A stretch of 64,000 nucleotides of DNA, from contig NZ_VLKI01000001.1 in the NCBI RefSeq assembly GCF_007830235.1, forward strand, positions 180,464-244,463. Direction: 5' to 3'. The stretch is from Cytobacillus oceanisediminis (GTDB lineage Bacteria > Bacillota > Bacilli > Bacillales > Cytobacillaceae). The notes below the pieces were generated by a model. That model did not search any database. It was given only the letters and a program-made list of their open reading frames with translations, and was not told where the DNA came from. A program made the position numbers and the translations under genes. Shown one piece after another: positions 8,802 to 17,552 of the stretch (position 1 is its first letter; the number at the start of each line of letters is the position of its first letter).

Positions 8802-9386
8802 TTAAGCGGTACCTCTCTTGCTTATAGCATACGCCCCAATTGATGCCCCAATAAATTCTAACCAGCCTCCCGTCGCAAGGAGCAGTCTTTTTTGGATGCT
8901 CATTTCATCTCTTATAAGAATGCCCGCCGAGTCAAGCATGGCTGCGACCGAAATAAGACTGCTTCCAAGCACTTCAAGATTATTTAAATGATCGCTTTCC
9001 CTGTTGGCTTCTCCTGCTGCCTCTAATGCTGCTCCCATTGATTGTACAGAACTGCCCACAGAATTAAATCTTGTTATCGCTGGAGAAGGATTTTCGATCT
9101 CTATATTTGATGCTGCACTGTTAATCGTATTCCCGCCCGCTTGCATAAAACAGCCAATGATACCATAAAGATGTGAATCCTCTTCTATCTTCTCAGTTAA
9201 CCTAATTCTTCCAAAACCTTGAAGACTGTTTCCCAGTGCCTGCACTGCATTCCCATCACGTATCAATTTTTTATTGATATTTTTCAAATCGGATCCTTGC
9301 ATTGTTTCTCCAATTGCTGAAATGAGTGTACCTAAAACCAAAAAATAAGAGCCAAACGAAAGGTATTCTTCTCCGCTTAAATACAT
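8802..9386 (-). CDS. Repetitive GN-x-LQ-x-x-G protein (DUF6944-like), copy 1
   Basis: A 194-residue protein without a signal peptide or classic transmembrane helices. It is built of degenerate segments such as GNAVQALGNSLQGFG, GGNTINSAASN, GSSVQSMGAALEAAG and GSSLISVAAMLDSAG, amphipathic helices rich in Gly, Asn, Ala and Ser. It resembles what databases call DUF6944 repetitive proteins; function unknown. An AAAGGAGAG site precedes the ATG. It lies 81 bases downstream of a second protein of the same kind, so the two are probably cotranscribed and arose by duplication. Confidence 0.75.
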   Translation of the reverse strand: MYLSGEEYLSFGSYFLVLGTLISAIGETMQGSDLKNINKKLIRDGNAVQALGNSLQGFGRIRLTEKIEEDSHLYGIIGCFMQAGGNTINSAASNIEIENPSPAITRFNSVGSSVQSMGAALEAAGEANRESDHLNNLEVLGSSLISVAAMLDSAGILIRDEMSIQKRLLLATGGWLEFIGASIGAYAISKRGTA

Positions 9387-9467
9387 TTAACTCTCCTTTC
9401 TAACCATTCATTCATATTGGCTCAAAGACTGATAGTAACTGTAAACATGAGCCCGCAGTGACTAGAT

Positions 9468-10058
9468 TTACTCTTTATCTTTTTTATCAGAAGCTTCTTG
9501 ATTTTCTTCCTGAAGTTGGCCAATAACTGATAAAACAGACCCTACTGCCTGAATCCAACTCCCAATGAAGATAACTATATCACCGCTATTACCTGCATCG
9601 GCCCCCTTTTCCCTAAGGTTAATTGTGCCGCCAATTGCTTGAAGTGAATTTCCGATGGATTGAAGTAAATTACCATAAATATTATAGAGCTGCCCAGCGG
9701 CAGTCGGATCTTCAAATTCATCCCCCAAGGCAACAGCACCACCCAGTGCTTGCAGCCAATTACCTGTAATGACTAACTTCTCTTCATTCTCTTCTTCCAA
9801 ATCTAAAACTAATCCAGCAATAACAGTAATGTTTCCTATAGACTGAATCTCATTACCAAGTTTTTCAAGAGAGGGCTCCCTTTGTCCATCTGCCTCAAGT
9901 GCGTTTCCTGCAGCCTGCAGAGTATTCCCAACAATATCCAGGCCCTTAAATAATTCCACTATTCTTACCGACTGAGATGGAATGCTTGAAACAGCTGAAA
10001 GTATGGTACCTATTGCTGCTATAACTGCTCCAACGATCTCTTGTACCTGATTGTCCAT
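9468..10058 (-). CDS. Repetitive GN-x-LQ-x-x-G protein (DUF6944-like), copy 2
   Basis: A 196-residue paralogue of the next gene, with clearer repeats: GNTLQAAGNALEADG, GNEIQSIGN, GNWLQALGG, GNLLQSIGNSLQAIGG and GSWIQAVGSVLSVIG. Their spacing of about 35-45 residues suggests stacked amphipathic helices. The C terminus is charged (EENQEASDKKDKE). No catalytic motif is visible. An AAGGAG site supports the ATG. Candidate roles (spore structure, membrane-surface scaffold) are guesses; nothing in the sequence decides. Confidence 0.75.
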   Translation of the reverse strand: MDNQVQEIVGAVIAAIGTILSAVSSIPSQSVRIVELFKGLDIVGNTLQAAGNALEADGQREPSLEKLGNEIQSIGNITVIAGLVLDLEEENEEKLVITGNWLQALGGAVALGDEFEDPTAAGQLYNIYGNLLQSIGNSLQAIGGTINLREKGADAGNSGDIVIFIGSWIQAVGSVLSVIGQLQEENQEASDKKDKE

Positions 10059-10210
10059 AACATACTCCTTAGTTGTTGTATGTTAAATTATATTCAAGAC
10101 CTTTATGTGCCGATACGAACGGAGAAAACAACTAATCAACACATTAATTTATTTCATTGTCATACCGAATCTAAAAAAACAATGGGATAATAGCCTGGGA
10201 CCAATAATCT

Positions 10211-10236
10211 TTATTAATTAAATATTTAATTAATAA
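10211..10236. repeat. 26-bp perfect AT palindrome
   Basis: TTATTAATTAAAT joined to its exact reverse complement, with no loop and only A and T. It lies in the gap upstream of the repetitive-protein pair. It could be a regulator site or simply AT-rich sequence. Confidence 0.5.
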
Positions 10237-10280
10237 AATGAAATATAATTATTCTTAAAAAAGTTAAGTACTTAATATTA

Positions 10281-10461
10281 CTCTGTTAAATATGCCTGTT
10301 GATTTCCGCTCCAGGCGCTCGCTTTCCGCGGGCGGTCCGGGAGCCTCCTCGGCGCGAGCGCCTGTGGGGTCTCCCTATGACACGCTCCTCCCGCAGGAGT
10401 CTCGCGCCTTCCGCTCCAATCAACAGGGTGCTAAAATCAACAATAAGCTTTAACACAGCCT
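10281..10461. repeat. GC-rich dispersed repeat, copy B
   Basis: Nearly identical to copy A over its whole length, including the CCTGTTGATTTCCGCTCC and GCTCCAATCAACAGG inverted ends and the outer CTGTTAAA / TTTAACACAG. It differs by a short deletion in the GC-rich centre. Same orientation as copies A and C. No transposase gene is nearby. Confidence 0.85.
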
Positions 10462-10742
10462 AATTTTAAAATAAATTTTTTCCATGGAGGGGTTGGAGTC
10501 AACAAGAGAAAAGGATTAATGGTTTATCCATAGATTAGGAGGTTTGCTTTGGTATAAAAATGATTGATATGACTAAAAGAATAATGATACACCATACTAA
10601 AAACAAATGGTCACAACCTCCCCGATATTTACTAAATAATTAATCCTTCCTTTATTTTTTGAAAAACGAACAAATTATACCAATAAACAGAAATAAAAAA
10701 GGCTGTTATTTGCAGCTCTTACATGGAGTTTACACATATCAT
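10462..10742. other. AT-rich gap without a recognised feature
   Basis: About 280 bases between repeat copy B and the broken GNAT gene. I find no ORF with a ribosome site, no terminator and no clear promoter. Confidence 0.5.
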
Positions 10743-11288
10743 TTATTCACAAATTCTTCCCATTAAAATGGTATTATAATAAATTCCATCAGAAAGTTTC
10801 TCGTCCTTTTTTAAAGTTCCTTCAACCTCAAAACCCAGTTTCTTATAAAGATTTATAGCCTTTTCATTTGTTTCAAGAACATTTAAAGTGATCTTCTTAA
10901 TCCCATTCGAGTCTGCCCATTGAATCGACTCTATTAGAAAATTTTTGCCAATGTCAAATCCCTAGTATTCTTTTAACACACAAACGCCAAATTCCACTTT
11001 ATGAGTACTTCTATTTAACTTGCTCCCTTCACATCTTGAAAATCCTGCAATTCTTCTATTCACTTCAGCAACGAGAAATAGATTACGATCACTCTCTGTA
11101 TCATCGTGAATAATCTGCTTAAAGCCTGCTTCATCTATGTACGCCTCGCCTGCTTCCCGGTCCATGTTCTCCGTTTCTCCATCGATTTGTACTCTTACTT
11201 CAGACAAACAATGGGCATCTTCCTCGTTTGCCGACCTTATAATATAGTGTAAATGATTAATCGTGTATTCTTTTTGATTAATGTTCAT
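10743..11288 (-). pseudogene. GNAT acetyltransferase gene interrupted by one amber codon
   Basis: The frame opens with a good ribosome site (GAGAGGAAACTAAA before ATG) and runs 181 codons to TAA. A single TAG at 10962-10964 interrupts it after VEFGVCVLKEY. Reading on in the same frame gives GFDIGKNFLIESIQWADSNG, then ALNVLETNEKAI-like motif B and a normal C terminus (NTILMGRICE). The stop falls just before the acetyl-CoA-binding loop, where relatives often have Trp, so TGG to TAG is the simplest history. The N-terminal 108 residues alone would lack the cofactor site. Confidence 0.85.
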
Positions 11289-11513
11289 TTTAGTTTCCTC
11301 TCTTATACTCCATTATTTCTTTAGTGGTGCAGCCAGTAAGAACAAACGGTATCAAACCTGTTAAAAAGAATTTGCTATAGATTAAAACTCCTCCCTGTCT
11401 ATTCACGTTCTTTTATTCAATAGAAAGAGCCATATTCCTTCTTAGGTATGGCTCACATCAATGAAGCAGCTATTTTTTAATAACCAGCATTGATTTTTCA
11501 AAAATTCCAACTT

Positions 11514-11966
11514 TCAGAAAAAATTAGACAACGCTTTTCCTGTTTCCAGCAAGCTTTTCAGGCTGCTCAGAATGGCTGGCCATCCATTATTGAAACCTTC
11601 AAACGTATCCTCTTTATCCGCGATATCTGCTGGCACCAATTTTTCATGCTTAAGGGTTAGTTTTACTATTGAACCCATCTGCTTTAGTTCAAAGCTAACC
11701 ACTGTAGGTTCTTCACGTAAAGTCTCGTCCTTTACATATGTCCATGTATAAGAAAGTAAATCATGTGGCACGTATTTAAGGATAGTTCCATAATCTGTAA
11801 CTTTACCTTCCCGAAAATAAGTGACTTTAGATCCTTCTTGCCATTCAGATTCAATTTTGCTTCCAAAGAAATATTTTTCGGTGTATTCACTGTTTGTTAA
11901 GGCATCCCAGAGCTTTTCAGGAGTAGTGGAAATGTAAGTAACATAAACAAATGAAGTGTAAGACAT
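11514..11966 (-). CDS. SRPBCC/AHSA1-family protein
   Basis: A 150-residue START-like hydrophobic-pocket protein. It opens FVYVTYISTTPEKLWDALTN and continues FFGSKIESEWQEGSKVTY and TLKHEKLVPADI, ending GWPAILSSLKSLLETG. These match the activator-of-Hsp90-ATPase-1-like (AHSA1) family seen in many Bacillus genomes. The ligand is unknown. In Bacilli such genes often follow an ArsR regulator; none is adjacent here. AAAGGGTG precedes the ATG. Confidence 0.85.
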   Translation of the reverse strand: MSYTSFVYVTYISTTPEKLWDALTNSEYTEKYFFGSKIESEWQEGSKVTYFREGKVTDYGTILKYVPHDLLSYTWTYVKDETLREEPTVVSFELKQMGSIVKLTLKHEKLVPADIADKEDTFEGFNNGWPAILSSLKSLLETGKALSNFF

Positions 11967-12043
11967 TTTTTCACCCTTTCAATCGTTTTGTTTTCACATC
12001 TCATGCTTTTTTAACCTAATCTTTTTATGAACTTGGTTCTCTT

Positions 12044-12061
12044 ATGTAAAAGTGGGTAATA
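12044..12061. repeat. Inverted-repeat arm left of a VOC gene
   Basis: ATGTAAAAGTGGGTAATA; its reverse complement stands at 12623-12641 on the far side of the VOC gene. The pair may be promoter or operator sites of neighbouring genes or the ends of a small moved cassette. Confidence 0.5.
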
Positions 12062-12139
12062 AAAAGGATTTATCATTCTAAACTATATAAGGATCTATCA
12101 GATCCTATTCAACTTAGAAATTATATTAAGATTACTGTT

Positions 12140-12565
12140 TTAATGCTCGCCTTCCGTATAAATTTGAAAATTCACACCAAACTTATCAATTATACTGCCA
12201 TATGCAGGGCTGAAGAAGGTTTCTTGGAGTGGCATGGTCACTTGACCGTCTTGCTGTAACGCGTTAAAAAATTTCTGAGATTTTTCTGGGTCGTTTGTGG
12301 AAATACAGATTGTAACTTGATTGCCTATTTGATGTGGCTGACCAGGAAAGGTATCACTAAACATTAGTTCAGTTTCGCCAACTTTTACAGTTGCGTGCAT
12401 GATCCGATTCTTAGCCTCTTCGGGTACGGGATATTGAGGGTCTTCTGGTCCTTCACCAAATGTTTGTGAATATAGAACTTCCGCTTCTAATGCTTCTCTG
12501 TAAAATTGGATGGCTTCACTTGCATTTCCATTCATCACTAAGTATGGAATTAACCGTACTGTCAT
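12140..12565 (-). CDS. VOC-family (PhnB-like) protein
   Basis: A 141-residue glyoxalase/dioxygenase-fold protein. It begins VRLIPYLVMNGNASEAIQFY, with MHATVKVGETELMFSDTFPG in the middle and PAYGSIIDKFGVNFQIYTEG at the end, the usual layout of PhnB-like 3-demethylubiquinone-methyltransferase-type VOC proteins. The substrate cannot be told. AGGAGCTG lies upstream of the ATG. It is framed by an 18-base inverted repeat. Confidence 0.85.
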   Translation of the reverse strand: MTVRLIPYLVMNGNASEAIQFYREALEAEVLYSQTFGEGPEDPQYPVPEEAKNRIMHATVKVGETELMFSDTFPGQPHQIGNQVTICISTNDPEKSQKFFNALQQDGQVTMPLQETFFSPAYGSIIDKFGVNFQIYTEGEH

Positions 12566-12622
12566 TATTTTCAGCTCCTAAGGTCATATTTTTCGAATTT
12601 ACCATTAATTATCGGACTTCCT

Positions 12623-12641
12623 AATATTACCCACTTTTACA
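12623..12641. repeat. Inverted-repeat arm right of the VOC gene
   Basis: AATATTACCCACTTTTACAT, the reverse complement of 12044-12061. It lies upstream of both the leftward VOC gene and the rightward membrane gene at 12813. Confidence 0.5.
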
Positions 12642-12812
12642 TTATATTATAAAGGAACATTTGTTCGCAAGTTTTTTAGATCACTTTAAGGTATTAAACA
12701 TAAAAATTTACATTTGCAATCTATACGGAATGTTGTTGTTACATAAAAAAGAAATGGATTGTATAAGATACCATTATCTAAAGGAATGCTGCTCTAGGAG
12801 TTGATTAGAAGA

Positions 12813-13370
12813 ATGTCTTTTGAAGAAGGAATACTGCAATCGGAAAAAGCTTATGAAAAATTTGTTGAAGTGAGCTCTATGTTCTCTGATACAGTTAATC
12901 ATGCATTTATATTTACTTGGCAATGGTGGCTTGGGGTAACACTATTTATCATTCCTTGGATTTTATGGTTCACTTTAAGGAAAAAGGAAAGCACCGGGCG
13001 GCTGCTGTTAGGTGGGTTTATAACCATAATATTATCAATTACGATCGATTTGGTTGCATTGTCCCTTGGTTTGTGGTCTTATCCGATGGTCATAACAACA
13101 ATATCACCATTGTTATTTCTGCCTTACCACTTCTCTTTGGCTCCCGTTGCCATTATGTTCGCTCTCCAAATAAAGCCGGGAACAAATCCATTAATCAAAG
13201 GAATTATATTTTCTGCAATTGCAGCTTTTGTGGGAATGAACATTTTTGATTTAATCGATTTCTATAATCCGAAAGGGTGGTCAACATTTTATGACTTCTT
13301 TATCTTTTTAACTCTTTATTATGCAGCATACATGGTCAGCAATCTAGATAGTTTCGAAAGAGTAAAATGA
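12813..13370 (+). CDS. CBO0543-like membrane protein
   Basis: About 185 residues with five hydrophobic helices, starting after a short soluble N terminus. Helix starts include WQWWLGVTLFIIPWILWF (near 35), the conserved LWSYPMVITTISPLLFLPYH and the C-terminal FFIFLTLYYAAYMV. It fits the Bacillus/Clostridium CBO0543 family of unknown function. The TTG at 12801 touches the GGAG, so I prefer the ATG at 12813. Two broken relatives or look-alikes follow within 5 kb. Confidence 0.75.
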   Translation: MSFEEGILQSEKAYEKFVEVSSMFSDTVNHAFIFTWQWWLGVTLFIIPWILWFTLRKKESTGRLLLGGFITIILSITIDLVALSLGLWSYPMVITTISPLLFLPYHFSLAPVAIMFALQIKPGTNPLIKGIIFSAIAAFVGMNIFDLIDFYNPKGWSTFYDFFIFLTLYYAAYMVSNLDSFERVK

Positions 13371-13483
13371 TCTTTAAAGAGTACCCATTAGGTATAACAT
13401 GTCCTGACTACATAAACCCATTTTGAGTGATTCATATCTATAAACAGCTTACTCAATCATATGCCCCTTTTCTGAATAAACAA

Positions 13484-13507
13484 AAAGCTGCAAACAGCAG
13501 CTTTTAT
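13484..13507 (+). terminator. Rho-independent terminator
   Basis: AAAGCTGC and GCAGCTTT around a 5-base loop, then TTATTATTAA. It ends the membrane-protein gene about 115 bases after its stop; A-richness on the other side may let it serve leftward transcripts too. Confidence 0.65.
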
Positions 13508-13554
13508 TATTAACCATCCGTTTTACAATAGCTTCTAAAGACCCCTTCAATATC

Positions 13555-13653
13555 TTAAAAAGCTTCTTTTAATACGTGAACATTGCGCGTTCCATGGCCG
13601 GCCAACTGGTATTTAGTTTCTTTAACGGACGAGAATAATCTTGTTCTGCTCAT
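13555..13653 (-). CDS. Possible 32-residue small protein
   Basis: ATG to TAA encodes MSRTRLFSSVKETKYQLAGH followed by 12 more residues ending LKEAF. A weak AGGTG lies about nine bases upstream. It is basic, with no membrane segment. I do not recognise it. It may be a real small protein or the tail of a decayed gene. Confidence 0.3.
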   Translation of the reverse strand: MSRTRLFSSVKETKYQLAGHGTRNVHVLKEAF

Positions 13654-13838
13654 TATGTTTGCACCTGTCTTCTTTCTGAATGTTTAGATAGTTAAACTAT
13701 ACCATTTTTTATTGAAATATGGCTGATCTAACTTTTCGTTTTAAAAATTTATTAGGTCTATTTTCCACCTTCTTCCTATATTTTAAAAGAAGGATACATT
13801 TTCCTGTATCAATTTCAAATGAAATAGGGGAGACCATT

Positions 13839-14057
13839 ATGTTTATCGTTTATTACTTAGACGGCAAGAATATCCTATTAAATCAATTACGTAAAAGTGT
13901 TCCATCCGAAGGGGAAGAAATTAAAATTAAGGGACGCAAGGGAAAAGTAACAAGCGTTCAGACGATTGAAAATCATAAAGTTCATGTGCAAGTACTATTG
14001 GAAAGCGTTAATAAAAATAAAGTTGTGCTGGACAACTCGAAAAAGAAAAAGAGGTAA
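13839..14057 (+). CDS. Small basic protein, 72 residues
   Basis: The frame is open from 13719, but the first 40 codons lack a ribosome site. AGGGGAG lies seven bases before the ATG at 13839, giving MFIVYYLDGKNILLNQLRKS. The middle (EEIKIKGRKGKVTSVQTIEN) looks like a small beta-barrel strand set, and the tail is Lys/Arg-rich (NSKKKKR). It probably binds nucleic acid or is ribosome-associated, but I cannot place it in a named family. A terminator follows at once. Confidence 0.65.
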   Translation: MFIVYYLDGKNILLNQLRKSVPSEGEEIKIKGRKGKVTSVQTIENHKVHVQVLLESVNKNKVVLDNSKKKKR

Positions 14058-14063
14058 CGAAAA

Positions 14064-14086
14064 AACCCGCACTCAGCTGCGGGTTT
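14064..14086. terminator. Bidirectional terminator
   Basis: CCCGCA and TGCGGG with a 6-base loop, A-run on the left and TTTCTCC on the right. It separates convergent genes. Confidence 0.75.
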
Positions 14087-14091
14087 CTCCA

Positions 14092-15096
14092 TTAACGCAA
14101 AGTTGCTCTGATTTCCTGCATTTTTTGTCTAACTAAGGGATAAAAATTATTTTTAGCACTCGCGGTTGAATTTCCACCGAAAAATTCAGTGCCTGGACAG
14201 GTTTTAACTGCATGTCCGTGACTTTTATCCAATACTCTTTCACCAGAATTAATATCCCACCAATGATGGTATGTGATACTGTCAATGGAAGGTGTTAATC
14301 CATACTTCAGCATAAGCAAGGCTGTGACAGTTATAATGGTTTCTCTTTGTTCCACAGTCATATGGTTATCATCAAAGTTCCCGAGATTTTCAATGGCTAA
14401 CGCATCCGCTTCAATGGCATGCATAGTCTCCTTATTTTGCAAACCAAACGACCCTTCCGGAGCTATGTTAAAAGGCCTGCCCACTGCCACTTTTCCATCC
14501 GGGAATGTGGTTAACTGCTGGCTGATCATACTCCAGCCCATGCCTTCAACATGATATTCTTCCATTTCCTTCATCAAAACAAAATGATTGGAACCATTAA
14601 ATTGCTGATATGATGGCTGATACGTATGGTGCTGCTGTATTTTGGCCACTTTCCTCGTGAATTTTTGGTTAAAGATCCAATCTTTGAATTCCTCTCTGGT
14701 CATAAGTACATATTTCCCTTGCATAGCAAGCTTTTTAGGTGGAATCTTTAATTTTTGCCCAACATACAAATGATTCGAAGTAAGCTTATTCGCTGATTTG
14801 ATTAACTGAACCGTTGAACTAAATAATTGGGCAAGCTTCCAAAGCGTATCCCCTTGAACAACTTGATACATGATCGGAACCCTTAATTTTTGTCCAACTA
14901 AGAGTAGATCAGATTGCAGCCCGTTCATTAATTTAAGATCATTTGCCGTTGTTCCATAGGTATTGGCAATTTTCCATAAATAATCCCCTGATTTCACTTC
15001 GTAAATATTTCGGGGATTATTTTGTGCATGAACAGGTGGCAAATTCATTTGAAATAATAGCGTCAAAGTAAATAAAAGAATCAGGAATCTTTTCAT
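14092..15096 (-). CDS. Secreted LysM - N-acetylmuramoyl-L-alanine amidase
   Basis: A 334-residue exported wall hydrolase. A signal peptide (KRFLILLFTLTLLF, cleavage near VHA-QN at 24) is followed by two LysM modules: YEVKSGDYLWKIANTYG (from 32) and YQVVQGDTLWKLAQLFS (from 77). From about 140 comes an Amidase_2/PGRP-type domain with QHHTYQPSYQQF, EADALAIENLGNFD, ITYHHWWDI and HAVKTCPG, which supply the Zn-binding His and Cys residues. It cleaves the MurNAc-L-Ala bond of peptidoglycan. It stands alone; possible roles are spore cortex, germination or wall turnover. Confidence 0.88.
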   Translation of the reverse strand: MKRFLILLFTLTLLFQMNLPPVHAQNNPRNIYEVKSGDYLWKIANTYGTTANDLKLMNGLQSDLLLVGQKLRVPIMYQVVQGDTLWKLAQLFSSTVQLIKSANKLTSNHLYVGQKLKIPPKKLAMQGKYVLMTREEFKDWIFNQKFTRKVAKIQQHHTYQPSYQQFNGSNHFVLMKEMEEYHVEGMGWSMISQQLTTFPDGKVAVGRPFNIAPEGSFGLQNKETMHAIEADALAIENLGNFDDNHMTVEQRETIITVTALLMLKYGLTPSIDSITYHHWWDINSGERVLDKSHGHAVKTCPGTEFFGGNSTASAKNNFYPLVRQKMQEIRATLR

Positions 15097-15254
15097 TTTT
15101 CAAATCCTTTCATTGGCATCATACAGTTAGACACCATTTTCGTTCTATTTCAACATTATTATTTTTTTAAAATAAATTGAAAATATCCTAGTTATTAATT
15201 GTCAAATGAATCTGCAGTACGGGAAAAAGCTTTGCTATTCCAAGCAAAGCTCTT

Positions 15255-15671
15255 TTACTTAACAACTAATTTTAAGAATGCCATTCCGGATAAACCTGTA
15301 ATGCCAGCGCATAAACAGGCAGACATATAAAAGAGTACAGAATACCAGACCTTCCAGCCCTTATAGATCACATAACCAAAATATCTCGAAATTTGTTCGT
15401 ATGCTACTGCGGATAATACCCAAATCACAAAATAAAAGAAAAACTTTCCCTTTTCTTCCGGCATAAAATTTATTTATAAAACACCAAAACAAGCTGGCAA
15501 TGTTAGTTGTATCACCATATCGAATATTTGAGGGCCAGGTTCCATAAGATCGTACAAATCTAAAATATCCCCAAAGAATAAATCAGCTGAAATAGCATTT
15601 AAAGACACAATGATAAAGGTTATGTATACATCCTGCCGCGTTAATCTTTTTGGGCTAAAAACAAAAATCAA
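15255..15671 (-). pseudogene. Membrane-protein gene split by one ochre codon
   Basis: One 139-codon frame contains FSPKRLTRQDVYITFIIVSL, then LTLPACFGVL, then TAA at 15474-15476, then INFMPEEKGKFFFYFVIWVL and GYVIYKGWKVWYSVLFYM. Both halves read as one four-helix membrane protein of the kind found beside CBO0543 genes in Bacilli, with the stop at the conserved GV-I/L-Y position (TAT or TAC to TAA). The 5' end also lacks an ATG with a ribosome site (first candidate is TTG at 15671). Decay seems real rather than one reading error. Confidence 0.75.
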
Positions 15672-15841
15672 AATGCAAAGTGGTGTGTTTAATCAAGTAT
15701 AAAAAATAATACTCAGAAGTGGCGGTTCCAATCAAGAAAATATTAAAGTAATGAAATAATACCCTCGAAGTAATGTTATAATTACTGTGGCATCAGGAAT
15801 TATACATACTTACCATACTTTAATAAAATGGAGTGAGGAAA

Positions 15842-16225
15842 ATGATTCAAAACGTCGGCCAAATAATGTTATACGTCAACGACCAGGATCAGGCAGTAAG
15901 ATTTTGGACTGAAAAAGCGGGCTTTATTGTTATTTCCGAAGAAGATAATGGCGAAGGGATGAGAAGAATTGAAATTGCTCCTGCAAAGGAAGCAGAAACA
16001 ACCTTCGTTCTGCATAATAAGGAGCTCATTGCAAAGATGGAGCCTGAATTAAACCTTGGTACACCTTCAATCATGTTTTTCACAAATGACCTCGATACAC
16101 TATATCAAAACTTTAAAAGCCAAAATGTTACAAGAGGGGATATCGTAAATATGCCTAGTGGCAGAGTCTTTAATTTTGCAGACAGCGAGGAGAACTATTT
16201 TGCTGTGATGGAAAAGACGAAATAG
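15842..16225 (+). CDS. VOC-family protein
   Basis: A 127-residue glyoxalase-fold protein. It starts MIQNVGQIMLYVNDQDQAVR, then FWTEKAGFIVISEEDNGEGM, and ends FNFADSEENYFAVME, where the Glu and aromatic residues are typical of VOC metal or substrate sites. GGAGTGAGGA lies just upstream of the ATG at 15842; the GTG at 15833 sits inside that sequence and is less likely. Substrate unknown. Confidence 0.85.
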   Translation: MIQNVGQIMLYVNDQDQAVRFWTEKAGFIVISEEDNGEGMRRIEIAPAKEAETTFVLHNKELIAKMEPELNLGTPSIMFFTNDLDTLYQNFKSQNVTRGDIVNMPSGRVFNFADSEENYFAVMEKTK

Positions 16226-16356
16226 GATCATGCACCGCCCCTAATACGGATGGTGTTTTATTTTCTAGTCAGTTTTGCAAAAATCGTCAAATTCTGATAT
16301 AAATGCGAAATAAAAGTCTAATCCTGCGCTTTCCCGAGAAATGATGGACCCAAAAA

Positions 16357-16386
16357 AGAGTGAGGACTGATCTTCCCCACTCTCCT
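16357..16386 (-). terminator. Terminator of the LLM oxidoreductase gene
   Basis: GAGTGGGG and CCTCACTC pair on the minus strand, followed by TTTTTTGGG, four bases after the stop codon. Confidence 0.7.
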
Positions 16387-16389
16387 TTC

Positions 16390-17391
16390 TTATTTTCCAT
16401 CTACAATTTCTTTCAAAATTTCATATGAACGTTTTTGCTTATTTTCGTCATAAATATAGGACACAGCCATGATTTCATCGACGTTGTACATATCCTGGAA
16501 CTGCTTCAATTGCCACTTGACTGTTTCCTTGCTTCCCATTAGGGTTACACTGGACATCCCTTCGGCCGCTTCTTTTTCCATCGGGTTCCAAAGAGAATCC
16601 AAGTCTTCTACCGGAGGACTTAGCTTCATCTGTGTGCCTCTCACTACATTCAAGAAGAATTGCTTCATTGTTGTTGATAAAAATTCTGCTTCTTCATCGG
16701 TTTCCGCTGCAATGACATTCAAGCAAATCATCATATATGGCTTATCCAAATACTGCGATGGCTTGAATCGTGCGCGGTAAATCCGGATGGCATCTTCCAT
16801 ATACCTTGGTGCAAAGTGTGAAGCAAATACATATGGAAGTCCCAGCTCTGCTGCCAAATAAGCAGAATCGGTTGATGATCCAAGAATATAAATCGGAATG
16901 TTTGTTTCCACACCAGGATAGGCTTTCACATAACTTTGCTCCTCTAATGGACCAAAGTAGGTTAGCAATTGCTGGACATCCTCCGGAAAGGTATACACCG
17001 AGTCATTTTTCGAACGACGAAGCGCACTGGCCGTCATCATATCAGTACCAGGTGCTCTTCCAAGGCCAAGATCCACTCGATCCGGATAAATGGTCGCCAT
17101 TGTGCCAAACTGCTCTGCAACCACCAGCGGCGCATGGTTCGGCAGCATGATTCCGCCTGATCCCACACGGATTGTATTCGTATGTTCCAATGTATGTTTG
17201 ATTAAAAGAGACGTGGCAGAACTGACAAGCGTAGGCGTATTATGATGCTCCGCAATCCAATAGCGCTTATAGCCCATTTCCTCCGTTGCCTGTGCAAGAT
17301 TCACAAGGTCTTCAATCGCCTGTTTGCTATCCTTCCCCTCTCGGATCGGGGCAAGGTTTAAAACCGAAACAGGAATTTGTATATTAGTCAT
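16390..17391 (-). CDS. LLM-class flavin-dependent oxidoreductase
   Basis: A 333-residue luciferase-like TIM-barrel monooxygenase. Seen are [19 protein letters not shown] at the start, [20 protein letters not shown] (near 40), [20 protein letters not shown] (near 97), [10 protein letters not shown] (near 128) and [19 protein letters not shown] (near 168). These are the marks of the YwcH/YtmO-type group that uses FMNH2 from a partner reductase. The substrate is unknown. It is monocistronic, with an AAAGGGGAT ribosome site and its own terminator. Confidence 0.88.
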   Translation of the reverse strand: MTNIQIPVSVLNLAPIREGKDSKQAIEDLVNLAQATEEMGYKRYWIAEHHNTPTLVSSATSLLIKHTLEHTNTIRVGSGGIMLPNHAPLVVAEQFGTMATIYPDRVDLGLGRAPGTDMMTASALRRSKNDSVYTFPEDVQQLLTYFGPLEEQSYVKAYPGVETNIPIYILGSSTDSAYLAAELGLPYVFASHFAPRYMEDAIRIYRARFKPSQYLDKPYMMICLNVIAAETDEEAEFLSTTMKQFFLNVVRGTQMKLSPPVEDLDSLWNPMEKEAAEGMSSVTLMGSKETVKWQLKQFQDMYNVDEIMAVSYIYDENKQKRSYEILKEIVDGK

Positions 17392-17552
17392 TTTATTATC
17401 CCCTTCGTAAAGAACTGATTTTATTTTAACAACCGAAATAAATAAAAGAAAATATAATGCTTACCCATGTCCTTCTTATTAGTGAATAACAAATCGAAAT
17501 TTGTTCACTCTAGGAAATAGTAGGTTAGAAAAATTAAGGAAGGAATCATCTT

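Noticed and set aside
16210-16270. Weak CACC/GGTG hairpin after the VOC gene at 15842
   Set aside because: A 4-bp stem with no clear U-run is not enough for a terminator call.
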